Part shown: one piece after another, positions 10,542 through 19,710 of the stretch
Numbering within the stretch: the first letter of the stretch is position 1
Layout of the letters: the number at the start of each line of letters is the position of its first letter
Assembly (NCBI RefSeq): GCF_009363255.1
Contig: NZ_CP045318.1
Location: 3,647,501-3,711,500 of the forward strand
DNA from: Roseivivax sp. THAF197b
Lineage (GTDB): Bacteria > Pseudomonadota > Alphaproteobacteria > Rhodobacterales > Rhodobacteraceae
Direction of reading: 5' to 3'
DNA: 64,000 nt
The notes under the pieces: generated by a model
Seen by the model: only the letters and a program-made list of their open reading frames with translations
What the model was told of the DNA's origin: nothing
The model's database searches: none
Program-made: the position numbers and the translations under genes

Positions 10542-12095
10542 TCAGGTGTTCCACCAACGCTCCGCCATGCGGCCATTGTCCATCTGCCAGAGGTTGCCCA
10601 CCGTCTCGGGCGTCCCGATCGAGGTCTTCAGCGCCTGCACGTAGTTGGCGAACATCGGGATGATGACCCCGCCATCGTCACGCAGGATGCGCTGCATCTC
10701 GCCGTATTGCTCGCGCCGCTTGGCGCTGTCGAGCTCGGCACGGGCCGTGATCAGCAGCTCCTGGAAGCGTGCGCTGTCCTTGCTGTCCCACTGAGTGTCG
10801 TTCCACGGCACGCCTTCCTCGTAGGCCGACGAGAACATCCAGTCCTCGGTCGCGCGGCCCGACCAGTAGCAGGCGCACCAGGGCTTCTTGATCCAGACAT
10901 TCGACCAGTAGCCATCCGCCGGTTCCTGCACCACGTTGATGTTGATGCCGCCCGCGGCTGCCGATGCCTGGTAAAGCTGGGCCGCATCGACCGCGCCGTC
11001 GAAGGCCGCCGAGGAGGCCGAAAGATCGACGTTGAGCTCGGTCAGGCCTGCCTGTTTCAGGTAGTACTTCGACTGGTCCGGGTCGTAGGGGATCGGATCG
11101 AGATCGGCGACATATTGGCTGGCGGGGCCAATCGGGCTGTCATAGGCGACCTTGCCGTGCCCGAGCAGGATCTTGTCGACCATTTCCTGACGGTTGATGC
11201 CGTGCTTGAGCGCGCGGCGAACATTGACGTCGTTGAACGGCGCGACATCGGTCAGCATCGGGAAGCTGTAATGCTGGTTGCCCGACACTTCCTGGATGGT
11301 GACCTGCGGGTTCGCCTTCAGAAGCGCCTCGGTCTTGAAGTCGATCCGGTTGATCGCATCGACCTGACCGGTCAGCAGCGCGTTCATCCGCGCGGTGTTG
11401 TCGTTGATCGCGATGTACTCAAGCTCGTCGAACCAGCCCGCTTCGCCATCCTTGTAGTGGCTGTCGACACGGCGGCCCACGAAACGCACGCCCGGCTCGA
11501 GGCTGACGGCCTGATAAAGACCGGTGCCGATACCGTTCGCGATAGCCTCGTCGATCTGGCCTGCGGGATAGATCAGCAGGTGATAGTCGGAGAGCAGATA
11601 GGGGAAGTCCGCATTGCCAGATTCCAGCGTGAACTGAACCTGGTGCTCCGTGACCTTCTTCATTTCGGAGATCGCGGCCACGATGGGCTGGGCGGCGGAT
11701 TTGGCACCTTCCGCCACATGCATCTGCAGCGATTCGATCACGTCATCTGCGCCGAAGGCCTTGCCGTTATGGAAGGTGACGCCCTGGCGCAGGTTGAAGG
11801 TCCAGACCTTCGCATCGGCCGAGGCTTCCCAATCGGTCGCCAATTCACCCTTGAGGCTGCCGTCGGCGGCGACCTCGGTCAGGTTGTCGAAGACTGCACC
11901 TTGCGCTGCGGCCAGCATGAAGATGTCCGAATGGGTCCGGCCATCCCAGCTATCCGAGGTATTGGCGCCCGAAAGGCCCGCAACGAGGCGACCGCCCCGC
12001 TTGGCTTCCTGCGCGCGCAGCGGCAGTCCGGTTGCGGCCAGAACACCGGCGGCGGCACCTGTGCGCAGTAGTCCGCGTCTTGAGATACGTGTCAT
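10542..12095 (-). CDS. ABC transporter substrate-binding protein, family 5 (peptide/nickel type)
   Basis: Periplasmic solute-binding component of a dipeptide-type importer, 517 aa. The N-terminus is a twin-arginine signal (ISRRGLLRTGAAAG, then AATGLPLRAQ as cleavage region). Typical SBP_bac_5 stretches follow: WTFNLRQGVTFHNGKAFGAD and RRALKHGINRQEMVDKILLG. A GGGAG ribosome-binding site precedes the ATG. It is the last gene of the operon (permease, permease, ATPase, binding protein), 60 bases after the ATPase, whereas binding proteins are more often first. The substrate is not identifiable from sequence alone; peptides, opines or glycosides are all possible. Confidence 0.85.
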   Translation of the reverse strand: MTRISRRGLLRTGAAAGVLAATGLPLRAQEAKRGGRLVAGLSGANTSDSWDGRTHSDIFMLAAAQGAVFDNLTEVAADGSLKGELATDWEASADAKVWTFNLRQGVTFHNGKAFGADDVIESLQMHVAEGAKSAAQPIVAAISEMKKVTEHQVQFTLESGNADFPYLLSDYHLLIYPAGQIDEAIANGIGTGLYQAVSLEPGVRFVGRRVDSHYKDGEAGWFDELEYIAINDNTARMNALLTGQVDAINRIDFKTEALLKANPQVTIQEVSGNQHYSFPMLTDVAPFNDVNVRRALKHGINRQEMVDKILLGHGKVAYDSPIGPASQYVADLDPIPYDPDQSKYYLKQAGLTELNVDLSASSAAFDGAVDAAQLYQASAAAGGININVVQEPADGYWSNVWIKKPWCACYWSGRATEDWMFSSAYEEGVPWNDTQWDSKDSARFQELLITARAELDSAKRREQYGEMQRILRDDGGVIIPMFANYVQALKTSIGTPETVGNLWQMDNGRMAERWWNT

Positions 12096-12155
12096 ATTGG
12101 TCTCCCTATCGTATCCGGGCTTACGCCCTGTTGATGAGCCTCGTTCGAGGCATTT

Positions 12156-13808
12156 TTAGTCGTTCATTTTCTCGACGGCGGCATCCCCGAGATTTTCGCG
12201 GCCGCGTTCCTCAAGAAGGTTCGTCAACCAATCGGGGTCCATCTCGGGCACCGAACTCAGCAAAAGGTCGGTGTAGGGATGGTGCGGCGGCTTGAACATG
12301 GCGTCCTTCGGACCCTGCTCGACCACCTCGCCATCCTTCATCACCACCACCTCGTCCGAGATAGCGCGCACTGTCGCAAGATCGTGGGTAATGAACATGT
12401 ATGACAGTTTGAGGTCATCCTGCAGTCTTGCCAAGAGTTTCAGGATGCCTTCCGCGACAAGTTGATCGAGCGCGGAGGTGACCTCATCACAGATGATGAA
12501 CTTGGGCTCCGCGGCCAGCGCCCGCGCGATCCCGATGCGTTGCTTCTGCCCGCCGGAAAGCTCGGAGGGCAGACGATCGATATATTGCTCGGGCGGCAGC
12601 TCGATCTGGTTTAGGAGCTCGGCCACACGGTCGCGCTTCGCCTTGCCCTTGAGACCCATGTAAAATTCCACGGGGCGTCCGATGATCTCGCCGATGGTTT
12701 TCTGCGGGTTCAGCGCCGTATCGGCCATCTGGTAGATCATCTGGACCTGCCGCAGCTGATCCTTGTTACGCTTGCGGTAATCGGCGGGAAGGTCCTGACC
12801 GTCGAGCTGGATCAGCCCCGATGTGGGCGGCAACAGCCCGGTGATGCAGCGCGCCGTGGTCGACTTGCCCGATCCCGATTCGCCGACAACGGCAACAGTG
12901 CGCCCTTCGTGGATGTCGAAGCTGACATCGAACAGGACCGGGATCTTGCCGTAGGCGGCGTCGACATTCTGCACGGAGATGACAGGTGTCGCGTCGGTGG
13001 CCGGTGCGGGCTTCGCGGGCCGCTTGAAGCTGCGCACCGCCCAGAGCGACCTGGTATAGTCTTCCTTCGGCGCATCGAGCATCTCGCGCGTCGGGGCCTC
13101 CTCGACCTCATCACCGCGCAGCAGCACCTTGATGCGGTCAGCCATCTGCGCCACGACCGCGAGGTCATGGGTGATGTAGATTGCCGCCGTGCCGAACTGG
13201 TCGACGATGTCGCGGATCGCAGCCAGCACCTCGATCTGTGTGGTCACATCGAGCGCGGTCGTCGGCTCATCGAAGATGATGAGGTCCGGTCGACAGGACA
13301 TCGCCATCGCCGTCATCGCCCGCTGCAGCTGCCCTCCCGAGACCTGATGCGGATAGCGAAAGCCGATCTCTTCGGGGTTGGGCAGGCGCAACCGCTCGTA
13401 GAGATCCATGGCGTCACGCGCGCTTTCGCCCTCGCTCATCACGCCGTGCCGCACCGGGCCTTCCGTGTGCTGGTCGATGATCTTGTGCGCGGGATTGAAG
13501 CTCGCCGCTGCCGATTGCGCGACATAGGCAATGCGTTTGCCGAGAAGTGCGCGCTTCTTCATCAATGGCGCGTTCACCAGATCGACACCGTCGAATTCCA
13601 CCGACCCGCCGGAGATGCGCACGCCGTCCCGTGTGAAGCCCATCGCAGCGAGGCCAACGGTCGACTTTCCGGCGCCGGACTCCCCAATGAGGCCCAGAAC
13701 CTCGCCCTTGTGCAGCGTGAGGTCGACGCCGTTGATGATCGGCATCCATTCCTCGTCGGAGCGGCCTTCGATCTTCAGATCGCGGATTTTCAGAAGCACA
13801 TCGCTCAT
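12156..13808 (-). CDS. Dipeptide-type ABC transporter ATP-binding protein, double ATPase
   Basis: A single 550-aa chain carrying two complete nucleotide-binding domains, as in fused DppD-DppF or YejF proteins. Domain 1 has Walker A GESGAGKST, signature VSGGQLQR and Walker B LIIFDEPTTALD. Domain 2 has GESGSGKST, LSGGQKQR and FIICDEVTSALD. Both contain the C-terminal HHPYTDLLL-type region of oligopeptide ATPases (best seen in domain 2). It lies 4 bases after the upstream permease stop, so it is clearly in the operon. It energises the two permeases encoded just upstream. Confidence 0.93.
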   Translation of the reverse strand: MSDVLLKIRDLKIEGRSDEEWMPIINGVDLTLHKGEVLGLIGESGAGKSTVGLAAMGFTRDGVRISGGSVEFDGVDLVNAPLMKKRALLGKRIAYVAQSAAASFNPAHKIIDQHTEGPVRHGVMSEGESARDAMDLYERLRLPNPEEIGFRYPHQVSGGQLQRAMTAMAMSCRPDLIIFDEPTTALDVTTQIEVLAAIRDIVDQFGTAAIYITHDLAVVAQMADRIKVLLRGDEVEEAPTREMLDAPKEDYTRSLWAVRSFKRPAKPAPATDATPVISVQNVDAAYGKIPVLFDVSFDIHEGRTVAVVGESGSGKSTTARCITGLLPPTSGLIQLDGQDLPADYRKRNKDQLRQVQMIYQMADTALNPQKTIGEIIGRPVEFYMGLKGKAKRDRVAELLNQIELPPEQYIDRLPSELSGGQKQRIGIARALAAEPKFIICDEVTSALDQLVAEGILKLLARLQDDLKLSYMFITHDLATVRAISDEVVVMKDGEVVEQGPKDAMFKPPHHPYTDLLLSSVPEMDPDWLTNLLEERGRENLGDAAVEKMND

Positions 13809-13812
13809 CGGC

Positions 13813-14985
13813 TCAATCCTTCAAGCCCGAGGACCGGTGCAACATCCAGTCCACCACGAAATTGACCGCGACGGTCAGCAGCGCGATGGCGCCCGCGGCC
13901 ATCAGCGGCAGCGCGGCTGCCAGCGGCGAGAATTGCGCGAAGTTGATGAATTGCGACAGGTCACGCACCATCGTGCCCCAATCGGCCAGCGGCGGCTGGA
14001 TGCCGACGCCGAGGAAGGACAAAGCTGCAATCGTCAGGAACACGAAGCAGAAGCGCAGCCCGAACTCGGCCAGCAGGGGGGCTGTGGCATTGGGCAGGAT
14101 CTCCTTGAAGATCAGGTAGGACAACCCTTCGCCGCGCAGCTTCGCAGCCTCGATGTAATCCATGACGACGATGTTCTGCCCCACGGCGCGGGCCAGCCGG
14201 AAGACGCGCGTCGAATCGATCACGGCGATGATGATGACCATGTAGACGGTCAGGAGCCATTGCTGCGACCCCGCCCAGGCAGACGCGATCGTCATCAGCA
14301 GGAGCGCGAAGATCAGGGACGGGATGGCCATCAGGACATCGACCATGCGGCTCAGCACGTTATCGAGCCACCCTCCGATCACCGCGGCCAGAAATCCGAA
14401 GGAGCCGCCCAGGAAGAAGGCCAGGCAGGTGGTCGCGAAGGCGATCCCCACCGTGTTCTGCGCGCCGTAGATCAGGCGGGTCAGTAGGTCGCGCCCGATC
14501 TGGTCAGTGCCCAGCGGATGCGCGGGATCGCCGCCCGTCGCCGGGTTGCCACCGGGCAGGACATTGACGCCATCGAAGACCTCCGCCTGTCCGTAGGGTG
14601 CGAGGGCGCCCGCGAAGATCGCGAGGATGGCATAGATCAGGATCACGAGGATGCCGAACGCTGCTGTCAGCGGCATCGACCGGAACGCCTTGCGCGTGCC
14701 CTCGGTGCCGATGTGGCGTCCCGCGATGCGGAACAGGAAGGCCGAGATTGCCGCGATGACGAAGCCCTGCACCGCCCAGCGGAAGAACACCGCCCCCGGC
14801 TGGAACCAGAGCCAGATACCGCCCAGAACCGCGGCCGTCGCCACGACATACCCGAAGGCGACCGCGAATGGCATGTCGCGGAAATAGGGCTTGTTGCCTG
14901 TTGCGGTCTGGCCTGCGAACCGGAAGACCCAGCCTCCCGCCAGCAAGCCAGCCAGAAGAACGGCGAACCAGAGAAGCGTACTCAT
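13813..14985 (-). CDS. ABC transporter permease, OppC/DppC type, with N-terminal membrane extension
   Basis: Inner-membrane permease of the importer. The canonical OppC part begins near residue 103 (FRSMPLTAAFGILVILIYA) and contains PLGTDQIGRDLLTR and the EAAKLRGEGLSYLIFKEILPN coupling region. At 390 aa it is about 90-100 residues longer than usual, because three extra hydrophobic segments (about residues 3-22, 40-61, 68-88) precede the domain. Its start overlaps the stop of the upstream permease (ATGA). The role of the extension is unknown. Confidence 0.88.
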   Translation of the reverse strand: MSTLLWFAVLLAGLLAGGWVFRFAGQTATGNKPYFRDMPFAVAFGYVVATAAVLGGIWLWFQPGAVFFRWAVQGFVIAAISAFLFRIAGRHIGTEGTRKAFRSMPLTAAFGILVILIYAILAIFAGALAPYGQAEVFDGVNVLPGGNPATGGDPAHPLGTDQIGRDLLTRLIYGAQNTVGIAFATTCLAFFLGGSFGFLAAVIGGWLDNVLSRMVDVLMAIPSLIFALLLMTIASAWAGSQQWLLTVYMVIIIAVIDSTRVFRLARAVGQNIVVMDYIEAAKLRGEGLSYLIFKEILPNATAPLLAEFGLRFCFVFLTIAALSFLGVGIQPPLADWGTMVRDLSQFINFAQFSPLAAALPLMAAGAIALLTVAVNFVVDWMLHRSSGLKD

Positions 14986-15977
14986 TTCGGATGCCTCAGG
15001 CGCGGGTTCGATATGATCGACATGATATCCGCCATCAGGTTCAGAAGGATGTAGGCAGCGGCGAAGATCAGGCAGCAGGCCTGCACAACGGGGATGTCGC
15101 GGATCTTCACGCTGTCGACGAAGAGCTGCCCGATCCCGGGATAGACGAAGACGACCTCCACCACGACCACGCCGGTGATGAGATAGGCGAGGTTCAGCGC
15201 GATCACGTTGATGATCGGTGCCAGCGCGTTGGGCAACGCGTGATGCACGATGACGCGCATGGGCTTCATGCCCTTGAGGCGCGCCATCTCGATATAGGGG
15301 CTGGCCAGCAGGTTGATGATCGCAGCCCGCGTCATCCGCATCATATGCGCGATCACCACGAGCGTCAGGGTCAGCGCGGGCAGCATCGTTTTCTGCAGCC
15401 GCTCACCGAAGCCCATGCCCTCGTAGATATTGGACAGCGACGGCAGGATCGGATTCAGCACCGCCAGAAACAGGATAAGGATATAGGCCACGAAGAATTC
15501 CGGGCTCGAGATCGACGTCAGCGCGAACATGTTCGAGCCCTTGTCGAACGCCGAGTTGCGGAAGAGGGCAGCCAGAATACCGAGACCCACGGAGAGCGGC
15601 ACCGCGATCAATGCCGTCACGCCGGCAAGAAACAGCGTGTTCTCGAACCGCGGCGCGATCTGCGACATCACCGTGGCGCTGCTGCCGGTATCAGTTCCGG
15701 TGAAGCTCGCGAAATTGGCCTGTGCGAAGGATCTTCCGAGATCGCCCTGAAGCGTGCTCGACAGCCATTCCCAGTAGCGCACCAGCGGCGGCTGATCGAG
15801 GCCCAGATCCCGCCGGATGGAGGCCACGGCTTCAGGTGTCGCACCCTGCCCGAGGATCGCCTCGGCGAAATCGCCGGGCAGCATGTTCACGGCGGTGAAG
15901 ATGATAATGGAGACGATGAAGAGGGTCAGCACACCCAATGCGAGGCGCTGCGCGATGATTTTTACGAGGCTTGACAC
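14982..15977 (-). CDS. ABC transporter permease, OppB/DppB type
   Basis: First gene of the importer operon, 331 aa. It has the short N-terminal membrane anchor (LALGVLTLFIVSIIIFTAVN), the periplasmic LGLDQPPLVRYWEWL stretch and the coupling helix EMARLKGMKPMRVIVHHALPN of this family, with about six membrane segments. The start is GTG at 15977; no strong ribosome-binding site is visible, so a start a few codons later is possible. A 7-bp inverted repeat lies 26-46 bases upstream. The stop overlaps the OppC-type gene. Confidence 0.9.
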   Translation of the reverse strand: MSSLVKIIAQRLALGVLTLFIVSIIIFTAVNMLPGDFAEAILGQGATPEAVASIRRDLGLDQPPLVRYWEWLSSTLQGDLGRSFAQANFASFTGTDTGSSATVMSQIAPRFENTLFLAGVTALIAVPLSVGLGILAALFRNSAFDKGSNMFALTSISSPEFFVAYILILFLAVLNPILPSLSNIYEGMGFGERLQKTMLPALTLTLVVIAHMMRMTRAAIINLLASPYIEMARLKGMKPMRVIVHHALPNALAPIINVIALNLAYLITGVVVVEVVFVYPGIGQLFVDSVKIRDIPVVQACCLIFAAAYILLNLMADIMSIISNPRLRHPK

Positions 15978-16002
15978 AGATCCGGGTAATTTCCTGTCGC
16001 GG

Positions 16003-16023
16003 ACGTTACCGCAAACGTAACGT
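16003..16023. promoter_or_regulatory. Inverted repeat upstream of the ABC importer operon, candidate operator
   Basis: ACGTTAC-N7-GTAACGT is a perfect 7-bp inverted repeat located 26-46 bases upstream of the first permease gene. Size and position fit the site of a dimeric repressor such as a GntR or LacI-type protein. No candidate regulator gene adjoins the operon. Confidence 0.5.
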
Positions 16024-16074
16024 TATACTGAGTGATGTAAACCCTTGTGGGCCCCTCTGCGCCCTCCGGTCGCG

Positions 16075-17043
16075 CTACCGGGCGAGGTCGTCCATGGCGC
16101 GCACCAGCTCCGCGCTGATGCCGGGCTCGGACAGGGCGTGGCCCGCATTGCGGATCATCCGAAGGTCCGCGCCGCGCCAATGGCGGGCCAGTTGCCAGGC
16201 GCGCATGGGCGGGCAGATCATGTCGTAGCGGCCCTGCACGATCACGCCGGGGATGTCCTGGATGCGGTCGATATTCTTCAGGATCCAGCCGTCTTCGGGC
16301 AGGAATCCACGATTGGTGAAGTAATGGTTCTCGAGCCGGGCGAAGGCGCGCGCATACTCGCCCGGCGCCTCGCCGCCCGACCCGTTCGAATGAATGGAGG
16401 CGAGCGCGTTCTCCCACGCGGACCAGGCGCGTGCGAATTGCGTCTCGATCCTGAGATCGCCGGAAAAGAGCCTCCGATGATACGCACCGATGAGGTCATC
16501 CTGCTCGTCCGGCGGCACGAGGTCGCGGAACCGCGCCCAGGTCTCCGGCCAGAACTGCCCGGCGCCCCCGCCATAGAACCAGTCCAGCTCGACCTGCGTC
16601 ATCAGGAAGACGCCGCGCAGCACGAGATGGCGCACGGCCTCGGGATGAGAGATCGCGTAGATCAACGCCAGTGTCGCGCCCCAGGAGCCGCCGAAGACGA
16701 TGAATTTCGGGATGCCCAGCTCCGCGCGGATCACCTCGATATCTCGGACGAGGTCCCAGGTGGTGTTGTCGTTCACGCTGGCATGGGGCCGCGACCGCCC
16801 GCAGCCGCGCTGATCGAACAGGACGACGCGGTACACGTCCGGATCGAAATAGCGCCGCATCGCCGGACTGCAGCCACCGCCCGGACCGCCATGCAGCACG
16901 ATGACCGGCACGCCATCGGGTTTGCCGGATTGCTCCACATAGATCGTGTGACCGCCCGACACGCTCAACATCCGCTGGTCGAACGCGTCGATCGGCGGGT
17001 ATAGGTACTGGACGGCGCGCTTTTGACCCAGGTCTTTATCCAT
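16075..17043 (-). CDS. pip: Prolyl aminopeptidase (proline iminopeptidase)
   Basis: Alpha/beta-hydrolase of peptidase family S33 that removes N-terminal proline from peptides in the cytoplasm, 322 aa. The oxyanion-hole segment [10 protein letters not shown], nucleophile elbow GGSWG, Asp region [12 protein letters not shown] and catalytic His in NAGHALSEP are all present, and [11 protein letters not shown] is typical. The ATG at 17043 gives [18 protein letters not shown], which matches the family N-terminus; a longer frame would run into ubiG. It may help use the peptides taken up by the nearby importer, but no operon link exists. Confidence 0.92.
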   Translation of the reverse strand: MDKDLGQKRAVQYLYPPIDAFDQRMLSVSGGHTIYVEQSGKPDGVPVIVLHGGPGGGCSPAMRRYFDPDVYRVVLFDQRGCGRSRPHASVNDNTTWDLVRDIEVIRAELGIPKFIVFGGSWGATLALIYAISHPEAVRHLVLRGVFLMTQVELDWFYGGGAGQFWPETWARFRDLVPPDEQDDLIGAYHRRLFSGDLRIETQFARAWSAWENALASIHSNGSGGEAPGEYARAFARLENHYFTNRGFLPEDGWILKNIDRIQDIPGVIVQGRYDMICPPMRAWQLARHWRGADLRMIRNAGHALSEPGISAELVRAMDDLAR

Positions 17044-17092
17044 ACCCCACCTATATGAGAGAAGAACGCCGAAAGACCATGAGATTTTGCCG

Positions 17093-17845
17093 ATGAATGC
17101 TCCCGCGGACCAAGCCAGCGTCGATCCCTCCGAGATCGCCAAATTCGAGGCGATGGCCGCCGAATGGTGGGATCCGAACGGCAAGTTCCAGCCCCTGCAC
17201 GAGATGAATCCCTGCAGGCTGGACTACCTCACGACCCAGATCGCGGGCGAGTTCGATCGCGACCTGTCGGGCCCTGCGCCTTTTGCGGGGCTCCGCGTGC
17301 TCGATATCGGCTGTGGCGGCGGGCTTCTTTCGGAACCGATGGCGCGTCTCGGTGCGGAGGTCACGGGCATCGATGCGGGCGGTGGAAACATCCCAGTGGC
17401 CCGCGCCCATGCCGAGGGTCAGGGCCTGACCATCGATTACCGCCACATGAGCGCCGAAGCGCTGGTCGCCGAAGGCGCGAGTTTCGACGTGGTTCTGTCG
17501 CTCGAAGTGGTGGAGCATGTGGCCGATCCGGCAGGCTTTCTGGGCGTCTGCGCGTCGCTCGTGCGTCCGGGCGGGCTGTTTCTGTGCTCCACACTGAACC
17601 GGACGCCGAAATCCTTTGCCGCGGCGATAGTCGGGGCGGAATGGGTGATGCGCTGGCTGCCCAAAGGCACGCATGACTGGTCGAAATTCATCACGCCCGA
17701 CGAATTGACGGCGATGATCGACGCGACCGGCCTCGAAACGGTAGATCGCAAGGGCATGGTCTTCGATCCGATCCGGTGGGACTGGTCCTTGTCGGATCGC
17801 GACCTTGCGGTCAATTACGCGGTCGCGGCGATCAAACCGGGCTGA
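17093..17845 (+). CDS. ubiG: Bifunctional ubiquinone O-methyltransferase UbiG
   Basis: SAM-dependent methyltransferase for the two O-methylations of ubiquinone biosynthesis. [19 protein letters not shown] near residues 19-37 and the SAM-binding motif [13 protein letters not shown] near 71-83 are diagnostic. It also contains [11 protein letters not shown] and [11 protein letters not shown], hallmarks of UbiG. Length 250 aa is normal. The ATG at 17093 was preferred over a TTG two codons earlier. The last 14 bases overlap the 3' end of the convergent amidohydrolase gene. Confidence 0.96.
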   Translation: MNAPADQASVDPSEIAKFEAMAAEWWDPNGKFQPLHEMNPCRLDYLTTQIAGEFDRDLSGPAPFAGLRVLDIGCGGGLLSEPMARLGAEVTGIDAGGGNIPVARAHAEGQGLTIDYRHMSAEALVAEGASFDVVLSLEVVEHVADPAGFLGVCASLVRPGGLFLCSTLNRTPKSFAAAIVGAEWVMRWLPKGTHDWSKFITPDELTAMIDATGLETVDRKGMVFDPIRWDWSLSDRDLAVNYAVAAIKPG

Positions 17846-18677
17846 AGCGCGGCCCGGAAAACTCCCGGTCATGGGTCAGCGAAGGCACCTTGCGGCGCGC
17901 CTCCGCGACAGCCGGGAGGTCGAGATCGACGAGGAACACGCCCTCCTCCTCGCCCGCATCGAGCAGCACCTCGCCCCAAGGGGCCACGACCATGGAATGC
18001 CCGTAGGTCTTGCGCTGCTTGCCGTGTGACGTGGGATGCGTGCCCATCTGCGCGGCGGCGATCACGAAGCACCCAGTCTCGATTGCGCGGGCGCGCAGAA
18101 GCGGCTCCCAATGCATGGGGCCGGTGGCTGTCGAGAAGGCGGAGGGCACGGTCAGAATCTCGGCACCGGCCTGCGCCAGCGTTCGATAGAGATAGGCAAA
18201 GCGCAGATCGTAACAGATCGACAGACCCAGCGTGCCGAAGGGCGTCTCGGCCAGCACGGCGGCGTCGCCCGGCGCATAGCCGGCACTTTCGCGATACGTC
18301 TCCGCCTCGGATACCTGCACGTCGAACATGTGCATCTTGTCGTAGCGCGCGCGAATATCGCCGGTCGTATCGATCACGAAGGAGCGGTTGGCGAAACGCG
18401 TCTCGGGCGGGTCGGATTTCAGCGCGAGAGAGCCTGCATTGACCCAGACGCCATGCTGCGCGGCAGCCTCGCGCAGGCCGGACAGGGTCGGATCGTCCGC
18501 TTCGGTTTGCAACACCTGGTTTTGGTGCGTCCGGCTGGCGGAGACGCAATTCGTCACTTCGGGCGTGAAGACCATGTCGGCGCCCTGCCCGGCCGCCTGC
18601 GCGACCATGCGCTGCACGGTCGCGAGGTTCTCCGCCGGATCGTCCGACGCGCAGATCTGAAGCAGCGCCGCCTTCAC
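17832..18677 (-). CDS. Carbon-nitrogen hydrolase (Nit2/omega-amidase-like)
   Basis: Nitrilase-superfamily amidohydrolase, 281 aa. The catalytic triad is visible: Glu40 in FTPEVTNC, Lys in RYDKMHMFD, and Cys in [14 protein letters not shown]. This is the subgroup that hydrolyses deaminated glutathione or omega-amides such as alpha-ketoglutaramate; which substrate applies here is inferred only from family. The GTG start at 18677 overlaps the grxC stop (GTGA), so it is co-translated with a glutaredoxin. That fits a glutathione-repair role. Confidence 0.88.
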   Translation of the reverse strand: MKAALLQICASDDPAENLATVQRMVAQAAGQGADMVFTPEVTNCVSASRTHQNQVLQTEADDPTLSGLREAAAQHGVWVNAGSLALKSDPPETRFANRSFVIDTTGDIRARYDKMHMFDVQVSEAETYRESAGYAPGDAAVLAETPFGTLGLSICYDLRFAYLYRTLAQAGAEILTVPSAFSTATGPMHWEPLLRARAIETGCFVIAAAQMGTHPTSHGKQRKTYGHSMVVAPWGEVLLDAGEEEGVFLVDLDLPAVAEARRKVPSLTHDREFSGPRFSPV

Positions 18678-18931
18678 TGTGCCAGCATGGGATCGAGCTT
18701 GCCCGCCCGGTCGAGCGCGAAAAGCTCATCGCAGCCGCCCACATGGGTGTCACCGATGAAGATCTGCGGCACGGTGCGGCCGCCATTGGCGCGCTTGATC
18801 ATCTCGGGTTTGCGATCGGGATGCACCATCACGTCGATCTCGGTGAAGCTGGCGTTCTTTTGGGTCAAAAGCCGTTTGGCGGCATGGCAGAAGCCGCAGA
18901 GCGGCGATGTGTAGATTTCGATTGCGGGCAT
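18674..18931 (-). CDS. grxC: Glutaredoxin 3
   Basis: Small 85-aa thiol oxidoreductase that uses glutathione to reduce protein disulfides. The redox site is CGFC (residues 12-15), a variant of the common CPYC. The cis-proline TVPQIFIG and the glutathione-binding GGCDEL follow. The ATG at 18929-18931 gives MPAIEIYTSP; a longer open frame is not supported. It lies between comF (32 bases upstream) and the Nit-type gene (overlapping), a common alphaproteobacterial arrangement. Confidence 0.94.
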   Translation of the reverse strand: MPAIEIYTSPLCGFCHAAKRLLTQKNASFTEIDVMVHPDRKPEMIKRANGGRTVPQIFIGDTHVGGCDELFALDRAGKLDPMLAQ

Positions 18932-18963
18932 GGATCTTCTCCTGAATTCCGTTTGCCCTGAAC

Positions 18964-19680
18964 TTAAGCAGGCTTTGCCACGCGTGCCAGCGCGGGAACG
19001 CAGACCTGCTGTGCGCCCGCCACATGCGCGGCCTCGGTCGCCGCGGCCAGCGTCGCGCCCGAGGTCATCACATCGTCGACGATCAGCACCGGTTTGCCTT
19101 CCAGAACGCCCGCGCGGCGCGGATTGGGCGCGATGGCACCGCATAACGTCTCGAACCGGGCCTCGCGACGCGCACCGTCAAGGCTGGGCGTCCGGCGGGT
19201 CCGCACCAGCGCGTCATGGCAGACGGGCCGGTTCACCGTGCGGCCCAGCGCCGCGGCCAGAAGTCCCGCCTGGTTGTACCGCCGCTTGAGCCGTCGCGTC
19301 CAATGCAAGGGCACCGGCACGATCAGCGTCTCGGGCACAATCAGCCCCTGCGCCGCACGCGCGAGCCATATCGCGGCAGGGCCCGCGATATCGTGCCGGT
19401 CCGCGTGTTTCAGCTTCAGGACCAGATCGCGCGCACGCCCGGAATAAAGAAGCGCCGCGCGTCCCTTTGCCCAGGGCCGTGCGATGGTCAGGCATGTATC
19501 GCAGAGCGAGGCGCCGTCCTGCACATCACCCGAAAGCGGCGCGCCGCAGGCATCGCAGCCAAGCCCGGTGATGAAGGGCGTCTCGCGCCAGCAGGGCCCG
19601 CAGAGGGCGCCGTTTTCGGCAACGAGACCACCGCAGGTCAGGCAGGAGGGCGGATAAACCGCATCGAGCAGCGTTTGCAT
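18964..19680 (-). CDS. comF: ComF family phosphoribosyltransferase-like protein
   Basis: A 238-aa protein with an N-terminal zinc-binding region of paired cysteines (CLTCGGL, CGPC, CDACGAPL, CDTC) and a C-terminal phosphoribosyltransferase fold with VLIVDDVMTSGATL as PRPP-binding loop. RRYNQAGLLAAALG is the ComF hallmark. Homologues assist DNA uptake and natural transformation; that role is not shown here, and no other competence genes are in the window. The ATG at 19680 is divergent from the next gene, with only 30 bases between the two starts. Confidence 0.92.
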   Translation of the reverse strand: MQTLLDAVYPPSCLTCGGLVAENGALCGPCWRETPFITGLGCDACGAPLSGDVQDGASLCDTCLTIARPWAKGRAALLYSGRARDLVLKLKHADRHDIAGPAAIWLARAAQGLIVPETLIVPVPLHWTRRLKRRYNQAGLLAAALGRTVNRPVCHDALVRTRRTPSLDGARREARFETLCGAIAPNPRRAGVLEGKPVLIVDDVMTSGATLAAATEAAHVAGAQQVCVPALARVAKPA

Positions 19681-19710
19681 CAGCCCTGTCTGCACCCTAT
19701 CTCGCCTTCC

